From the NCBI GenBank assembly GCA_000827325.1, contig KN832885.1:744001-808000 (forward strand): a stretch of 64,000 nucleotides of DNA, given 5' to 3'. Source of the DNA: Oidiodendron maius Zn (taxonomy: Eukaryota; Ascomycota; Leotiomycetes; Myxotrichaceae). Positions 10,790 through 21,931 of this stretch are shown here, in pieces. A model generated the notes under the pieces. It ran no database searches and was not told the origin of the DNA. It was given only the letters and a program-made list of their open reading frames with translations. A program made the translations under genes and the position numbers. Numbering within the stretch: position 1 is the stretch's first letter; the number at the start of each line of letters is the position of its first letter.

Positions 10790-12892
10790 TTATGCCTTAT
10801 ACGGCAGCTCCGGAGAAGGCCAGTCCTCATTCTCCACATCATTACCAAGGAAATGCAATGGATCCAGAAGGTCGAAAGCTTCTTGATTTTCTATAAAATA
10901 GCTGTGCCAAGGAGACAGCAGTAGCGTTTGTGTATCTAAGCTTGCTGTTTCGTTTGTTTGTGGCAAATTAGAACAATGTGCTAGCTGGGGAGGTTGTGCA
11001 TTGGTATTCTTCGGAGGTTGTACAGGGTCCAAACGACCCAAGATAATTCGTACGGCATGCGAAGCTCTTCGCGCATCTCTCATACTTCCTGACTTCTCTA
11101 CACAGATAGCATGTGACTTCTCTAGAAGTCGAAGGATCTCGGCTTCCATGACAGAGTCGATGCCCGACCCCTCTGGGCCAGCCTTTCGGCAGGTATGGAC
11201 GACAAGGCAGAGAACCATGACTCCGAATAAGAAATCATTCATAGTAAAGCTGCTGAGCATCCAGCGCTCTATATGTAGCTGCCCACCTGGTTTGAACTCC
11301 TCATATATGTCAATGAACTGACTGACAAGTTTCGTCCCTGCTTCCAGGCAGCAACGGGTGCTAAACATATTGCCTCGTGTCATATATCTGCGATGTAAGA
11401 CGCAGAGACTCTTTAAATAAATAAATTCGACATATATTCTGGTCATAATGAGGAAAGATGAGTCGACGATAGATTCGGAAACAGGTCGTGTACGGAGTAC
11501 ATCAGGTATTGTCGTATGCATTTTCCGAATCTCTTTGTCCAATTGAAGGATCTCATCTTCTGACTTTACTTTGAACGAGAGGGCATGTTTGCAGACCTTA
11601 CTGAAACTAACCATTTGCCGTTCTTTAACAATGAACCATAGCAATCTTGAACCTTCATTTTCTGGTCGAGATGGCGGTAAGACTTTTGTATCCGTGTCAA
11701 AATCCGAGTCAAGGAGATTTCTCGGAGATCTTGTGTCGCAATTTTCGATGCAAATATTGCTTGGCAGACCCAGCTGAAAGGATATCATCAAATCCATCTG
11801 CTTGCACGACGCCCATAATCTCCTGCGCATTTCACCTTCAAAAGGAGTGAATGATCCAAAGGAATCCGGATCACGATGGTAACCCATCTCATAGGCTTTC
11901 CGTACGACCATACCCAAGATTGCTCCAACTTCCCGCGAGGAATCAAGGCTCCAAAGACTTTTGCAATGACCGTATAACGCCAGCGCTTCTATTGCGAATT
12001 GTTGGGGCTTGTGATATTCCCCCAATACGAGACATTTGCCAGCGGCTGTATGCAAATCATAACGTCTGGTGGCCAATTCATTTTGTGAAAGCTGGTATAT
12101 AGCTCCTCCAATCAAAGATGACATATGACATATGGAAAATAGCATAGATAGCCACAGTGGACTAACGCTTGCTGTATCTTTCCAAAACTCTTGGTATTGG
12201 CGCTGAAAATGATATGTATGAACAAATGGAGCAATGTACGCCTCGCCTTGGAAGTAGAGCGAAAGGAATCGATCAATCTCAACTTTTGCAGGTAGGTATT
12301 GAGATATGATTTGCAGCAGAGAGTGATTCTCAGAGGATCCAAATATTAACTCTCCCTTCACATCGGGAGCTTCGAATGTAGCGAGATCTTCCTCACTCTG
12401 AACATGACCAGAACTGCTTATAACAACCTTCAATTCTTGGATATCCTCCAAGATCGCTGACCAATGTGTGGAGCCAACGTATCTAGTGTGTTCTGGATGC
12501 TTGCTGAGTTCTTCATTGCCACCCTCAGGTGGATTCCGACATCCATTCGGCACAGATATATCTGCCTCTGGGGTGTTATTTCCAGCTTGGTCTGATACTC
12601 TATTATCCATCAACTGCTTGACTAGGGATTCCAGATGTTTCAATCGGTCCTCAGCCACAACATTGCGACTAGTGCTCGATCTTTGGTCTGGAAGCTGTTG
12701 GTAGACGCAGGTGGTTGTGCCCCCCTTTTTGAGACAGCTGCTGCATGGCTGACCCCGATCACAGCGTAGTTTAGCTCTTTGGCACTGGCTACACGCCCGT
12801 CGAGGTCGCTTCACGACCTTATTGGTAAGAGACTCCTGTGGGCCAGTGCTATATGCTCGGAACCTGCTAGTGAGACTAGAGAAGTCTGCCAT
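10790..12892 (-). CDS. Zn2Cys6 transcription factor with fungal-specific middle domain
   Basis: A fungal binuclear-zinc-cluster activator of about 700 aa, in a single exon. The DNA-binding motif is C-x2-C-x6-C-x5-C-x2-C-x8-C starting at Cys34, preceded by a basic KRPRRA stretch. A short linker with a likely coiled coil (DRLKHLESLVKQL) follows. The middle homology region is typical of Fungal_trans (HTAAGKCLVLGEY, YEMGYHRDP, MRRRLWASCKQMDLMISFQLGLPS). An in-frame ATG at 13030 would add 46 residues, but those look non-conserved, and the ATG at 12892 gives the usual short N-terminus. The gene lies between a nitronate monooxygenase and an SDR on the same strand, so it may control them. That link is an inference. 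Confidence 0.9.
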   Translation of the reverse strand: MADFSSLTSRFRAYSTGPQESLTNKVVKRPRRACSQCQRAKLRCDRGQPCSSCLKKGGTTTCVYQQLPDQRSSTSRNVVAEDRLKHLESLVKQLMDNRVSDQAGNNTPEADISVPNGCRNPPEGGNEELSKHPEHTRYVGSTHWSAILEDIQELKVVISSSGHVQSEEDLATFEAPDVKGELIFGSSENHSLLQIISQYLPAKVEIDRFLSLYFQGEAYIAPFVHTYHFQRQYQEFWKDTASVSPLWLSMLFSICHMSSLIGGAIYQLSQNELATRRYDLHTAAGKCLVLGEYHKPQQFAIEALALYGHCKSLWSLDSSREVGAILGMVVRKAYEMGYHRDPDSFGSFTPFEGEMRRRLWASCKQMDLMISFQLGLPSNICIENCDTRSPRNLLDSDFDTDTKVLPPSRPENEGSRLLWFIVKERQMVSFSKVCKHALSFKVKSEDEILQLDKEIRKMHTTIPDVLRTRPVSESIVDSSFLIMTRIYVEFIYLKSLCVLHRRYMTRGNMFSTRCCLEAGTKLVSQFIDIYEEFKPGGQLHIERWMLSSFTMNDFLFGVMVLCLVVHTCRKAGPEGSGIDSVMEAEILRLLEKSHAICVEKSGSMRDARRASHAVRIILGRLDPVQPPKNTNAQPPQLAHCSNLPQTNETASLDTQTLLLSPWHSYFIENQEAFDLLDPLHFLGNDVENEDWPSPELPYKA

Positions 12893-13193
12893 CACTCGAT
12901 CAAAAATAGAGATAATGATACCAAAGCTAGTCGAGCTTAGGTCGATATAACAGGCAGCACGCCACGAGGAGAAGAGCGAGAAGTCCGTAAGGTCGCGATG
13001 GTTCTTAGTTCTAAAGCCCTCGCTTAGCATAAAGTGACCGATTAACCGTTAAGGAAATGTTCAAGTTTCAAGGAACACAGCATCTCCTTTTAACCATCGC
13101 AAATTTTGTAACTACAATCAAATTCAGACGACATGTTCTTTTTCCACCGCTAAAACTACATGTTCGCTGTTCAATCTTGGTCGCAGCCGCAAA

Positions 13194-14041
13194 CTACCAG
13201 GGCTGAACGCCGCCTCGACGGACAACCATCCCCACTTCCTTATCCCAGCCACCTTCAATCACATCCCTAACAAAATTTGCCCCTAATACGGGATCCTCTG
13301 CACCCATTCGTTTGTTCATTTCCGGGTTGCCGCCCAGCCCAGTAGCCAGGAATCCTGGCGAGACGCACCAAACTTTAACGCCGTCTCCTTTCAGGATTCG
13401 ATACCATTCCCGCATCATCATGTTCATGCCGGTCTTACTAGATCTGTAGGCAGCAAGTGCGTACGCCTGCTTCGGCCAACCCTTCTCTGGAGACTTGTTG
13501 ATTAGGATCTGTTGATTTTCGCTTTCAGCGAGTGTTGATATGCCGCTGGTAATAAAGAGGAGCCTTGGGTCTGAAGATTTGAGAAGTAAGGGCGCGAAGG
13601 TATGAGTGAGTATGTATGTTCCCGTGGTATTGACGTTCCAGGATTTGTTCCACATCTCCCTCATTGCTATCTTCCCAAGGTAAAATTGTTGATCGAGCTG
13701 GATTCCTGTCTCACTGAATTAGTGGCGCACCGCCTTACCATTGAATCTTACATACCTGCGTTGTTGACTAAGACATCAATACGGCCATATTTCTCACTGA
13801 CTTGTTCAAATGCTTGTGCAATCGAGTTATCATCCTCAATATCCACCTGCACCGTCTCTACGACACTAGCGGTGTCTGCAAACTCCGTTTGTACTTCCTT
13901 GGCTGCCGCATTTGCCTTCTCTACATCACGGCCAGCGAGCAAAATGGTGTATGCCTTTGTCGACTGGCATAAAGATTTGATTACCTCAAGTCCGAGGCCT
14001 GTATTGCCGCCAGTGATCAGAATAATTGGGTTGAAAGCCAT
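13194..14041 (-). CDS. Short-chain dehydrogenase/reductase (carbonyl reductase-like)
   Basis: A classical SDR of 265 aa in two exons (14041-13756 and 13705-13194) with a 50-bp intron starting GTATGT and ending ACAG. The nucleotide-binding loop TGGNTGLG (residues 10-17), NNAG near 93-96 and the active-site YRSSK all lie in the expected order. The short length and the AGRDVEKA segment after strand beta2 suit an NADP(H)-dependent carbonyl reductase. The substrate cannot be told. It is co-oriented with the Zn2Cys6 gene whose start lies about 300 bp downstream of this stop codon, and the two may be co-regulated. Confidence 0.9.
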
Positions 14042-15721
14042 TTGAAATGCTCGATTGATTTGAATCTGGTGAGCAAGAGACGAGATCCACTACACTTATA
14101 TAGTGTATAGTCTGCTCGGAGATAAATAGAGCTTCTTCTTATACTACTATTAAATTCCCAGTACAGTTCTACTATCCCTATAAGGCTGGAAACTGCTACG
14201 TAGAGATGTGCAAGTTTGGCAGGGGATTCGGAGGAGCATGCTCAGAATTTCCGCAAATAGAATTTTAGTCGGCCGAAGCTTATTTCCTATTTCGGCGAAA
14301 TCGTAATTCTCTATAAACACCGGCGGAGATAAGGAGTAGTGAGTGTCAAGAAGAGACTAATTAGTAATCCAGCCTTGAGCAGTCTTGAATCATTGAGAAA
14401 TTATCTAAACCGTTTTGCTCTTCGACTTCGTCTTAATTCCCCACGATGTTCGTGTAAGTTCAACCAGTAAAGTTTATTAAAAGCGGGATGCTTCGGTCGG
14501 GTATAAACACGAGCAAATCGGCAACTCTCTGTCAAATTTTATATATTTTTAAACAAGAAATCCTACTTAAATACAACTGTTAAATGAGAGATTTTTGTCC
14601 GTCAGATCTAACGTGTTACTGAAGATTGTCAGAATAATGTTTCTATACTCAATTACTCTAGTGGATTCTCGTATCCTGGAATATGGTTCTGTATCGTGTT
14701 AAGGGAGAGCATCAGGTACCAACCTGTATCTTTTCGTATTATTTCTGCAGAAGCTCTCCGATGGATATAAAGAGGATAAAATTGGAATAAGGATACCACA
14801 CCACCCCGCAATGAGTCAATAATCCGCGTGGCCAGCATTCATCTGAATTAGTCATGATACGAGATATTCTATTAATACATATAAAACAATGAGTATACGT
14901 ATGGTAGTCTCTGAAATTAATACGGAGTGATCAAGGTTGATTATTAACGTAGGTCTTCTGTCCGCCCTCTGCTTTGAATACCAATACCAAATTTGTCACG
15001 TTCGCCTCTGGAAAATGATTCTAATAATATCCAATGAAAGCAGAACAATTGGTCAAAACGAAAGTGGATGCATGAACTACTTCATTGCGTACGGATGAAC
15101 ATGTGCACGGACGACCGGGGTATGCCAAGACACAATCCTCCAGTCCATGTAACAAGACCGGGCACGGATGAACGCGTCACTTGGAGTAGTCGTCACTCAT
15201 ACCCCGTCTTAGATATTTATTCTTAATCCCGGGGCCCCACGATCAAACCCTATCCCATGCACGATTTTCGTCGCCCTCCCTCCCTATACTATCATCCTAT
15301 ATATTGGAAACAAATTGTATCCCATTGGTCGCTTGCGTTTGGTAGATTAGGGATGAAACAAACCCTTGGCGTTACCACGATTTATTTCGCTTGGAAGTGG
15401 AATATCCCGCTGTTTGACAATGATGCTAAGAGAAAGCTTACGTGTAGCAGATACAGCCGGTGTGAGGACGACTGTTATGGCAGTAGTTCCTTTTATTACA
15501 GAACTCTCTAATATTGCCCATGAGATTGCAACATTGCGGTGTCTACGTAAGCTCGAGCAGATGCGGGAAACTACATTGTATTGATTACAGTACAAGTTTA
15601 TAAATTAACAATGGTCCCATATCATGAAAACCTTCTACATCCACGAAGATTAAGAGTTTTGCATTAATTTGGTCAGAATACCTTATACTGAAGATAAAGA
15701 GAGACGTACAAGCAAGCAGAC
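14042..15721. other. Intergenic region, no gene recognised
   Basis: About 1.7 kb between divergently read genes. Short open frames at 15257-15595 on both strands have no motif and no supporting splice pattern. It presumably contains the promoters of the SDR (left) and the dioxygenase (right). Confidence 0.4.
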
Positions 15722-16926
15722 ATGTATCTCAAAACGGTGATTGTCTCAGCAATCGTTAGCTTCGCCATATGCGCCTCTGCCCATCCTGGTGAACACGAAG
15801 AACACAATGCTCTCGCTGAGCTCGGCAAGAGGGAATACAAAGCCAATATTCGGCGTGGTCTCGAAAAGTGTAGCACCAAGTTCGAGGCAGATGGGTTATA
15901 CACCCGTGCCGCTATCAGAAGAGCTGCAGCTGTGGAGATGCACCGCAAGAGGAAGAAAGCCCGTCGTGACACTACCTCTGTGTTAGACAAATCCCACCTG
16001 TACAACGGCAGTGTATCGCAATATACATCAGAAACGGTTCTTTTTGAAAGCAATAGTACCTGTGTCCTCAACCCTGAGGGCGAGACTGGCCCTGTAGGAT
16101 TATGAATGACCTCTCATACTTGAAGAAGCCATTGCTAATTAGTCTATAGTTCTGGGTAAAAGGGGAACTTATTCGTTCAGATCTTCGTGATGGACAAGCC
16201 GGTGTTGAAATAATCCTCGACGGCCAATTTGTCGATGTGGAAACCTGCGAGCCTATCGTCGGCCTATACTGGGACATCTGGAACTGCAATTCCACTGGCG
16301 TGTACTCGGGAGTTGTTGAAACTGGAAATGGAAATAGTGCTGACACATCTAACTACAACGCTACCTTCCTGCGCGGTTTGCAACCAACAGATGACGACGG
16401 AGTGGCGCAATTTCAATCCATCTTTCCAGGACACTACGCGGGTCGCGCAACACATCACCACGTTATTGCCCATCTCAATGCAACCATCCTGCCCAATAAC
16501 ACACTTACTGGCGGCACCGTTGCACATGTTGGCCAGCTCTTCTGGGACCAAGACTTGATCACTCAGGTTGAAGCAACTTCTCCATACAATACAAACACAA
16601 TTGCTATTACAACCAATGCTGAGGATCGTGTCTTCGCTGATGAGACTGCGAGCTCCACATCCGACCCAGTCATTGAATACGTCCTGCTCGGCGATGATCT
16701 CAGTGATGGGATATTCGGTTGGGTCACTATTGCTGTCAACATATCAGCTTCATACGATCCGAATTACAGCTTCGTGTATACATCCAGTGGTTCAATTGCT
16801 GAATCTGGTGGCGATGAAAGCGCCGGAGGAGGTGCAGCACCGAGCGGAGCAACCGGAGCACCGAGCGGAACCGGAGCACCAACCGGAACGCCTCCCTCCA
16901 GCACAGCAGTAGCGACTTCGGCGTGA
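15722..16926 (+). CDS. Secreted intradiol ring-cleavage dioxygenase-like protein
   Basis: An extracellular protein of the fungal intradiol dioxygenase family, 382 aa. Exons 15722-16093 and 16150-16926 are joined in phase 0 (GTAGGA...TATAG). A signal peptide (1-20) is followed by HPGEHEEH. The catalytic beta-sandwich contains GPFWVKGELIR, the region DIWNCNSTGVYSG, then FPGHYAGRATHHH, which holds the Arg/His iron-binding cluster, and LTGGTVAHVGQLFWDQ. Relatives bind Fe(III) and cleave catechols between the hydroxyls. The C-terminus is a low-complexity Ala/Pro/Ser/Gly/Thr tail of APSG/GAPTG-like units, probably O-glycosylated. It lies outside, but next to, the UstYa block described downstream. 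Confidence 0.9.
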
Positions 16927-17237
16927 TGTGGCAGTTGGACTATCAATTTTGGCACTAGGAGTAGAATGTTTATTTCTGTATACAAATTATGCCCTACCTA
17001 GGTCAGATGAAAAATATCTGCTTCTCTCGTCTGTAATAATATGCAGGTCTATACCGGCGCTAACACACGATGGCCGTGCAATTAGATAGAAACAATTTCA
17101 AAGAAAGTCGCGCAGGCCTAAAAGAAATCTGTACTGAGGACACTGAACCATGCATAGAGTAAGGGATAAATCTTTCTGTAGCCAAGGGGTCAATCTATGC
17201 TGGCGGTACACGAATGTCCATACTCAAAGGCACTAAG
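16927..17237. other. Spacer, no gene seen
   Basis: 3' flank of the dioxygenase and upstream region of the small broken gene. No feature recognised. Confidence 0.3.
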
Positions 17238-17548
17238 ATGTCGTCTCTAGCATCCGTCAATAACAAAATTGCTGGTGATGGGCAGTCATTTCCAGAAATA
17301 GCCCTTGCGGACGGCACCAAGGTTCAAACTGGAACGGTGGGTGCGCTTCTCCACAATATTCGTCTATCCGACTCACTTCCCAGGATGCCACAGTCGAAAG
17401 AGAAGAATTGGAGAAGAATTTGGCATTAGAAATCCCCACATTTGCAAACGTCGGCTTCTTCGGGCTTTTCGGGCGGGATGAGTGGTTTGCAAGAAGTAGT
17501 AAAGGGCGCCGCTATGTGGATCAGAAGGCGAAGGATATGGGCATTTAA
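17238..17548 (+). pseudogene. Small cytosolic-type protein gene broken by a frameshift
   Basis: Two overlapping halves of one small protein of about 100 residues lie in different frames. The N-terminal half starts at ATG 17238 (an in-frame ATG also at 17214) and reads MSSLASVNNKIAGDG, then FPEIALADGTKVQTGTVGALLHNI. The C-terminal half is two frames away, from about 17381 to the TAA at 17546-17548, and reads EREELEKNLALEIPTFANVG, then FFGLFGRDEW and GRRYVDQKAK. Together they resemble a compact, widely spread uncharacterised family (possibly DUF7709; the name is from memory and not certain). The join lies between about 17340 and 17381. No intron of workable size fits, so a one-base loss is likely. 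Confidence 0.55.
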
Positions 17549-18067
17549 GCATCTTTTTAAGCTTGTTTACGATAAATGGTGCTCAGTTGCCGAGATTTGT
17601 CTCGAGAGGGAGGACATATATGTAGTACATTGCATTATTTCCGTCATATCTAAACTGAGAGGTCCTCTTATTGATACTACCTTACTTCAACTTCGCAAGC
17701 TGCTCGTTCGGTAAGCCCAGATATATTAAGTTAAACATACTGGAGGATAAGAGCTATGGAAGAGGGGCCTGTTCTCCAGCCACATTTACCCCGCCATGAT
17801 AGTCTTGATGCCCCGCCCCCACCATACAATCACCAATCACCTTGTCGTTGAGCATCCAAACTTCACAAATCCTACCACGATGCATCGCATGAACAAATAG
17901 CCCGTCTCTTAGAATTATGGCTAACCTACGGCAGAAAGAGAATGGATGGAGTAGATCAGTTGATGTTATTCACTATTGAAATACGTTGTATTCTCGCAGT
18001 AGAATCATTTGCCAACTTGCATACATCTCACAGGCCACAAACCTAGCCTGTCGTGATTCGCGAGCTT
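17549..18067. other. Spacer, no gene seen
   Basis: About 520 bp forming the 3' flank of the small secreted peptide gene (minus strand). No coding signal identified. Confidence 0.3.
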
Positions 18068-18382
18068 CTAGTTCTTCTTCTCTTTCCAACTATTATACTC
18101 GTCTGGTCTAGGGTAATCTGCATAAGCCCCCCATGTGACAAAGATAGTATTTGCGCCAATGCCAAACTTATGCCACGGCCTGGACATGTGAGCCTCCTAT
18201 AATGAGGTATGTTAGTGATTGAACCATCAAAGACGTTACGAAGACGTACTCTCGCTTTGGGAGCGGAAACTGCACCATAAGTTAGTGGTTTGAATATGAA
18301 AGATGATTAATATATTACCGATGGGCAGTGCGATGACAGTAGAGATGGAGGCAACGCCTAGGAGGAGCGATGTGAACTTCAT
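18068..18382 (-). CDS. Small secreted peptide, 70 aa, three exons; possible RiPP precursor
   Basis: Not a recognised family. Exons 18382-18319, 18269-18250 (only 20 nt) and 18196-18068 are joined by introns of 49 and 53 bp with clean GTAATA...GCAG and GTACGT...ATAG ends, keeping phase throughout. The product opens with a clear signal peptide (MKFTSLLLGVASISTVIA), then a short spacer with APKAREA (residues 24-30). A 40-residue tail follows, free of Cys and rich in aromatics: Trp at 36, 50 and 65, Tyr at 53, 56 and 62, Phe at 39 and 47. The end is basic (KEKKN). It is divergent from a UstYa-family gene 1.1 kb away. UstYa enzymes act on secreted ribosomal peptides, so a precursor role is plausible. 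No dibasic Kex2 site or repeated core is present, which argues for caution. Confidence 0.62.
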
Positions 18383-19463
18383 ATTGGAGAGAAGCAAAGC
18401 GTGTCTTGAGTTGAAGGGCAACTTGGAAGGCAACGGTAAGTAGAATGCAAGAGTACGAAGAGTCGATCTGGGTTTTATGGAAAGGATCGGTTATGGTAAT
18501 AATTACCTTCCTATTACGATATGTCTGTAGATCAATTTGTAGAAGAGCAGATGAGGCAGAGGGAGCGGTCAGGAACTTGCTGCTTGCATTTGAGAATAGA
18601 TATTACTTTCCCACCCCATATGTAAGATATGGTCCATCGTGACCAGTACATGCTGGCAAAGTTCGTCTTGGCTCTGTATAGATGGGCTTTTCAAAGTTGT
18701 CACCTTCTCTTCTCAGGCATCTCTCCGATATATAGTGCGGCGTTATCACAATTGTCGATACAAGATTATACTAGACTGGATGAGAAAAACCGGTTACGCT
18801 CGCACATTGCAGGATTAGGCTAAAGTTTGGAGCCAGGAGAGGGCTTAGAAAGCATGTCATGAGCTTATCAACTGCATGCCAAGGCGGTTTAAGGCGAGCT
18901 AGACTCGGTAACACGAAAGGTAGGCGTCATATCAACGGCGCAGCGATAGCTAGTGACGAGTAGATAGAAGAAGTAAACACATGAGAGTATGAATTGATCG
19001 GCATATTTCTGACACCATACATCAAAGAAATTGCAGGTACTTCGGCCCCTTTTCTAAATCACAATAACTAGTGGCCCTACATCTGTTGCTTTCTTACGAG
19101 AGGTGCTATGGCTGGCTTCGTTTTAGGCGACTGAAATAAGCCGATACACTACGGATGTTAGCTATGCGTCATGCAGTCAGCTTACCACTAAGCGTTATCA
19201 GCACAATTGGGCTAGAGGGCTGTATTTCCGCTCTGTGGGGCATGTAAGCTGTGGAAACTTTAATCGTAGAGCTCACTTTAAAGCCTGCATGTGAGTGGCT
19301 GTATCTGCAAGCAGTACTATAATTTGTTTACGAGGTCGCTTCCTGTTATCATGCTCCTCGATACAAAATTCATGTCCCGCGGCTTTCGCCGCACTCAAGC
19401 TGACCTATTGCCCTCACATATAACTACTTCAGCAGCGCATGAGCACAGTGTTAATCACCTACT
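18383..19463. promoter_or_regulatory. Divergent promoter region between secreted peptide and UstYa genes
   Basis: About 1.1 kb separating two divergently transcribed genes, so it should hold both promoters. I see no convincing open frame. No strong Zn2Cys6-type palindrome was found by eye. Confidence 0.35.
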
Positions 19464-20425
19464 ATGTTGTCTATATTCAAAAGGATGGATAAATTTAGCA
19501 CTAAATATAGCGAGCTTGACGATTCCGAAAGTCAAGACGAGCCTTTCCTTAGCGGATCCAGAGGAAAGAGATTCGAATTGAAGTCTTCAGTCTACATTTG
19601 GGTTCTCTGGGGTACACAGATAGCTTTCTTCTGCGTTTCCCTAATTCTTCTCTTGGTAGCGAAGAGGCATAAGCCGACGGAGGCTGAATGCACGCCAATT
19701 CTTCACTCTTATTGTACGTATATCCCAGTATCCAAAACTCGACGAATACTAATGCATATCACAGCACCTGCATTTGAGGCTATAGAATATTATGAAACGA
19801 ACTTTCCTCGGGATTTCGGCGAGCCATCGCCATACCGTGGAACCCCAAGCATAGAGAAGGATAATATATGGCAAGATCTTTGGGACTGTAAGTTCCCACC
19901 AATTAGTTATTTCACTATGTTAACTTCTAGGTAGATGGCGCAATCAATGTTTCTAAAGAGAAGCAAGCAGAGCTTAACCATACAACTCCCCGAGAGGGAA
20001 CGACTTGGAGATACACCGACGAAAAATTCGGCGGTGGACCAGCGGCCTTGATTTGGGGCTTCCATCAGATCCACTGCATTGACGTTCTCAGAATGGCTTC
20101 ATATCGCGATCACTACCAAAAGCGCCACAATGAGTTTGGAGAAGATATGCCTTTCGTATTTGAAGGGCCGGAATATTTGGTTCGCATCCATATTGGTAAG
20201 TAACCCACTTTCTGAGTGAAAAATTATCAGTCCTGATGTTTCATAGACCATTGCATAGAAATGCTCCGTATCGATGCAATGTGTAAAGCTGATATGACTC
20301 CATTTTTTATTGAGATGGAGCCAACAGCTCCGCTCGGATATCGAGCTGATTTCAGTGTTCATCAGAAATGTCGCAATTATGAAAAGTTGCAGCAGTGGAC
20401 ACTAGACCACACCGCAATTTTTTGA
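19464..20425 (+). CDS. UstYa-family (DUF3328) membrane oxidase-like protein
   Basis: A DUF3328 protein of 270 aa. Characterised members (UstYa/UstYb of the ustiloxin pathway and relatives in dikaritin RiPP pathways) carry out oxidative cyclisation of ribosomal peptides; others act on non-ribosomal products. Exons: 19464-19713, 19765-19887, 19935-20195 and 20247-20425. A single transmembrane helix (about 42-66) anchors a lumenal domain. The family's SPAFEAIEYYE and SPYRGTPS segments are present. Both HxxHC motifs are there: HQIHC at 168-172 and HIDHC at 210-214, the second split by intron 3. A second ATG at 19485 would trim seven residues. It is divergent from the small secreted peptide and convergent with a Zn2Cys6 regulator. 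Confidence 0.93.
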
Positions 20426-20665
20426 GGCTACCAGAACGAAAAGAACGAGTTGCGAGGTGTAGTTAAGAAATTAAATGCAAGGCTTTAGAAGTTGGTACCA
20501 AAATCTTATGCCTGGATATGTTCGTGTCTCGCAAATTGGCGCAATATTTAATGTTCAGGAGTACTGGCACGCAGTATCTATATGAGTCTACCCTATTCGT
20601 AAATCCGCAAAACTATACTGCCTAAAAAGCCGTTGCTGATTAAGTAGCAGTGCTCGTAATTATAG

Positions 20666-21931
20666 CTATGCTTCTTGTATCGGTGTGACCCATCTTTCCA
20701 TTCTCTCTGAGCCAAATGAAATCTCAAGTATAGCCTTCGCAAATTCGTCCACTTCTTCCGGTCCAGCATCTGTAAACAGTCTGTCGGACTCCGCTAGCTG
20801 CATCAATCCGACATTTACCTCTGAACATAGTTTCTCCCATACTGCAGATGATGGGGCATCCCACACTCCTTGACGAGTTGTAAACATCATCCCTCCCATG
20901 CAATTAGACGCTTCCTTGCCACCCCGAAATGCTAAGTATGTGCCCTGGACTCCTGACGCAACTAGCCATGTTCGCCGAATGCTCTCAGAAAGTATCCATG
21001 AGTACCAAGGTATATTCTCATAGTGTGTGATATCAGACAAGCTACAGCCGATGGCTGTTTGTTCGTAAGAAGAAGATACGATGGAACCGCCTAAGCATAC
21101 CGCTTGACTAGCATGTTGGACCATCTGTTGCATCCAGCTGTGCAACACAGGAATGTAGCTCTCTGACAAGTGGCGCAGTCGAATATTGCCATCATAGAGG
21201 CCAATGAGCTGATATACTAGCAAGGCTTGCACTCGAGCAAGGTGTTCAAGAGAGTCAAGGGTTGTTGAGCCTAAGCAGACATTTTCCACAGCTGAATCTT
21301 CTGGAACGGTGCTGTAATCTCGTAACAGCTGCTTGGCTCGATCTTCTAAGATTTGAAATACTGTATGTTCGTTTGACCGATTCTTGTGGATGTAGGAACC
21401 TAGTGTTGTATAGGCATCCTGCATACATCGTGGAAACCGAATCTGGTATAGCCTTGGGTGAATAATTGGGTTGCTGCCTTTTTGGACCCACTGGCCAAAC
21501 CATTTGAATACCCGCATCATATGGGTATTCAAATCTGATATATTATATTTATTTTGCTCCCCTCGTTGGAAACGATAGATACTCCATGACTCCAAAGATG
21601 TAAACCAGCTTGAGGCCAGCGGGTTTTCAACGAGTCCTTCACCAAACCCGGAGAGGTCTAGCTCCGCAAAGAGGCTAACGTCACCCGCTTGTCCGATATG
21701 TAGGTCTAAAGGATAGGTGGCAGGTTGCAGTGTGCTGCATGGCGCAGTGCTATAGTTAGCGGGGAATGTGTCTTGATCTGTGTTGAGCACAAAGCTGCTT
21801 TGCTTTGACGGGGGATAAGCACACTCGAGGCTTCGTCTCATGCATCTCTGGCATTGTGGCATCTGCTTTCCACACTTCCGCTTTGCTCTTGCACATGCCT
21901 TGCATGCTTTGGTTTCTAAAATCCCGGCCAT
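20666..21931 (-). CDS. Zn2Cys6 transcription factor, AflR-sized, probable pathway regulator
   Basis: A zinc-cluster regulator of about 421 aa, single exon. The motif C-x2-C-x6-C-x6-C-x2-C-x6-C starts at Cys10, at the extreme N-terminus (KACKACARAKRKC...CQRCMRRSLEC). The rest is alpha-helical with no classical middle homology region that I can point to. The size and layout match the short regulators often found inside secondary-metabolite clusters. An in-frame ATG at 21949 adds six residues; 21931 is preferred because the zinc cluster then follows directly. It lies tail to tail with the UstYa gene (240 bp) and is divergent from an SDR (0.7 kb). Confidence 0.88.
   Translation of the reverse strand: MAGILETKACKACARAKRKCGKQMPQCQRCMRRSLECAYPPSKQSSFVLNTDQDTFPANYSTAPCSTLQPATYPLDLHIGQAGDVSLFAELDLSGFGEGLVENPLASSWFTSLESWSIYRFQRGEQNKYNISDLNTHMMRVFKWFGQWVQKGSNPIIHPRLYQIRFPRCMQDAYTTLGSYIHKNRSNEHTVFQILEDRAKQLLRDYSTVPEDSAVENVCLGSTTLDSLEHLARVQALLVYQLIGLYDGNIRLRHLSESYIPVLHSWMQQMVQHASQAVCLGGSIVSSSYEQTAIGCSLSDITHYENIPWYSWILSESIRRTWLVASGVQGTYLAFRGGKEASNCMGGMMFTTRQGVWDAPSSAVWEKLCSEVNVGLMQLAESDRLFTDAGPEEVDEFAKAILEISFGSERMERWVTPIQEA

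Noticed and set aside
18905-18916. TCG-N6-CGA element in the peptide/UstYa promoter
   Set aside because: The spacing is N6, not the N5 of AflR sites, and a single copy is expected by chance.
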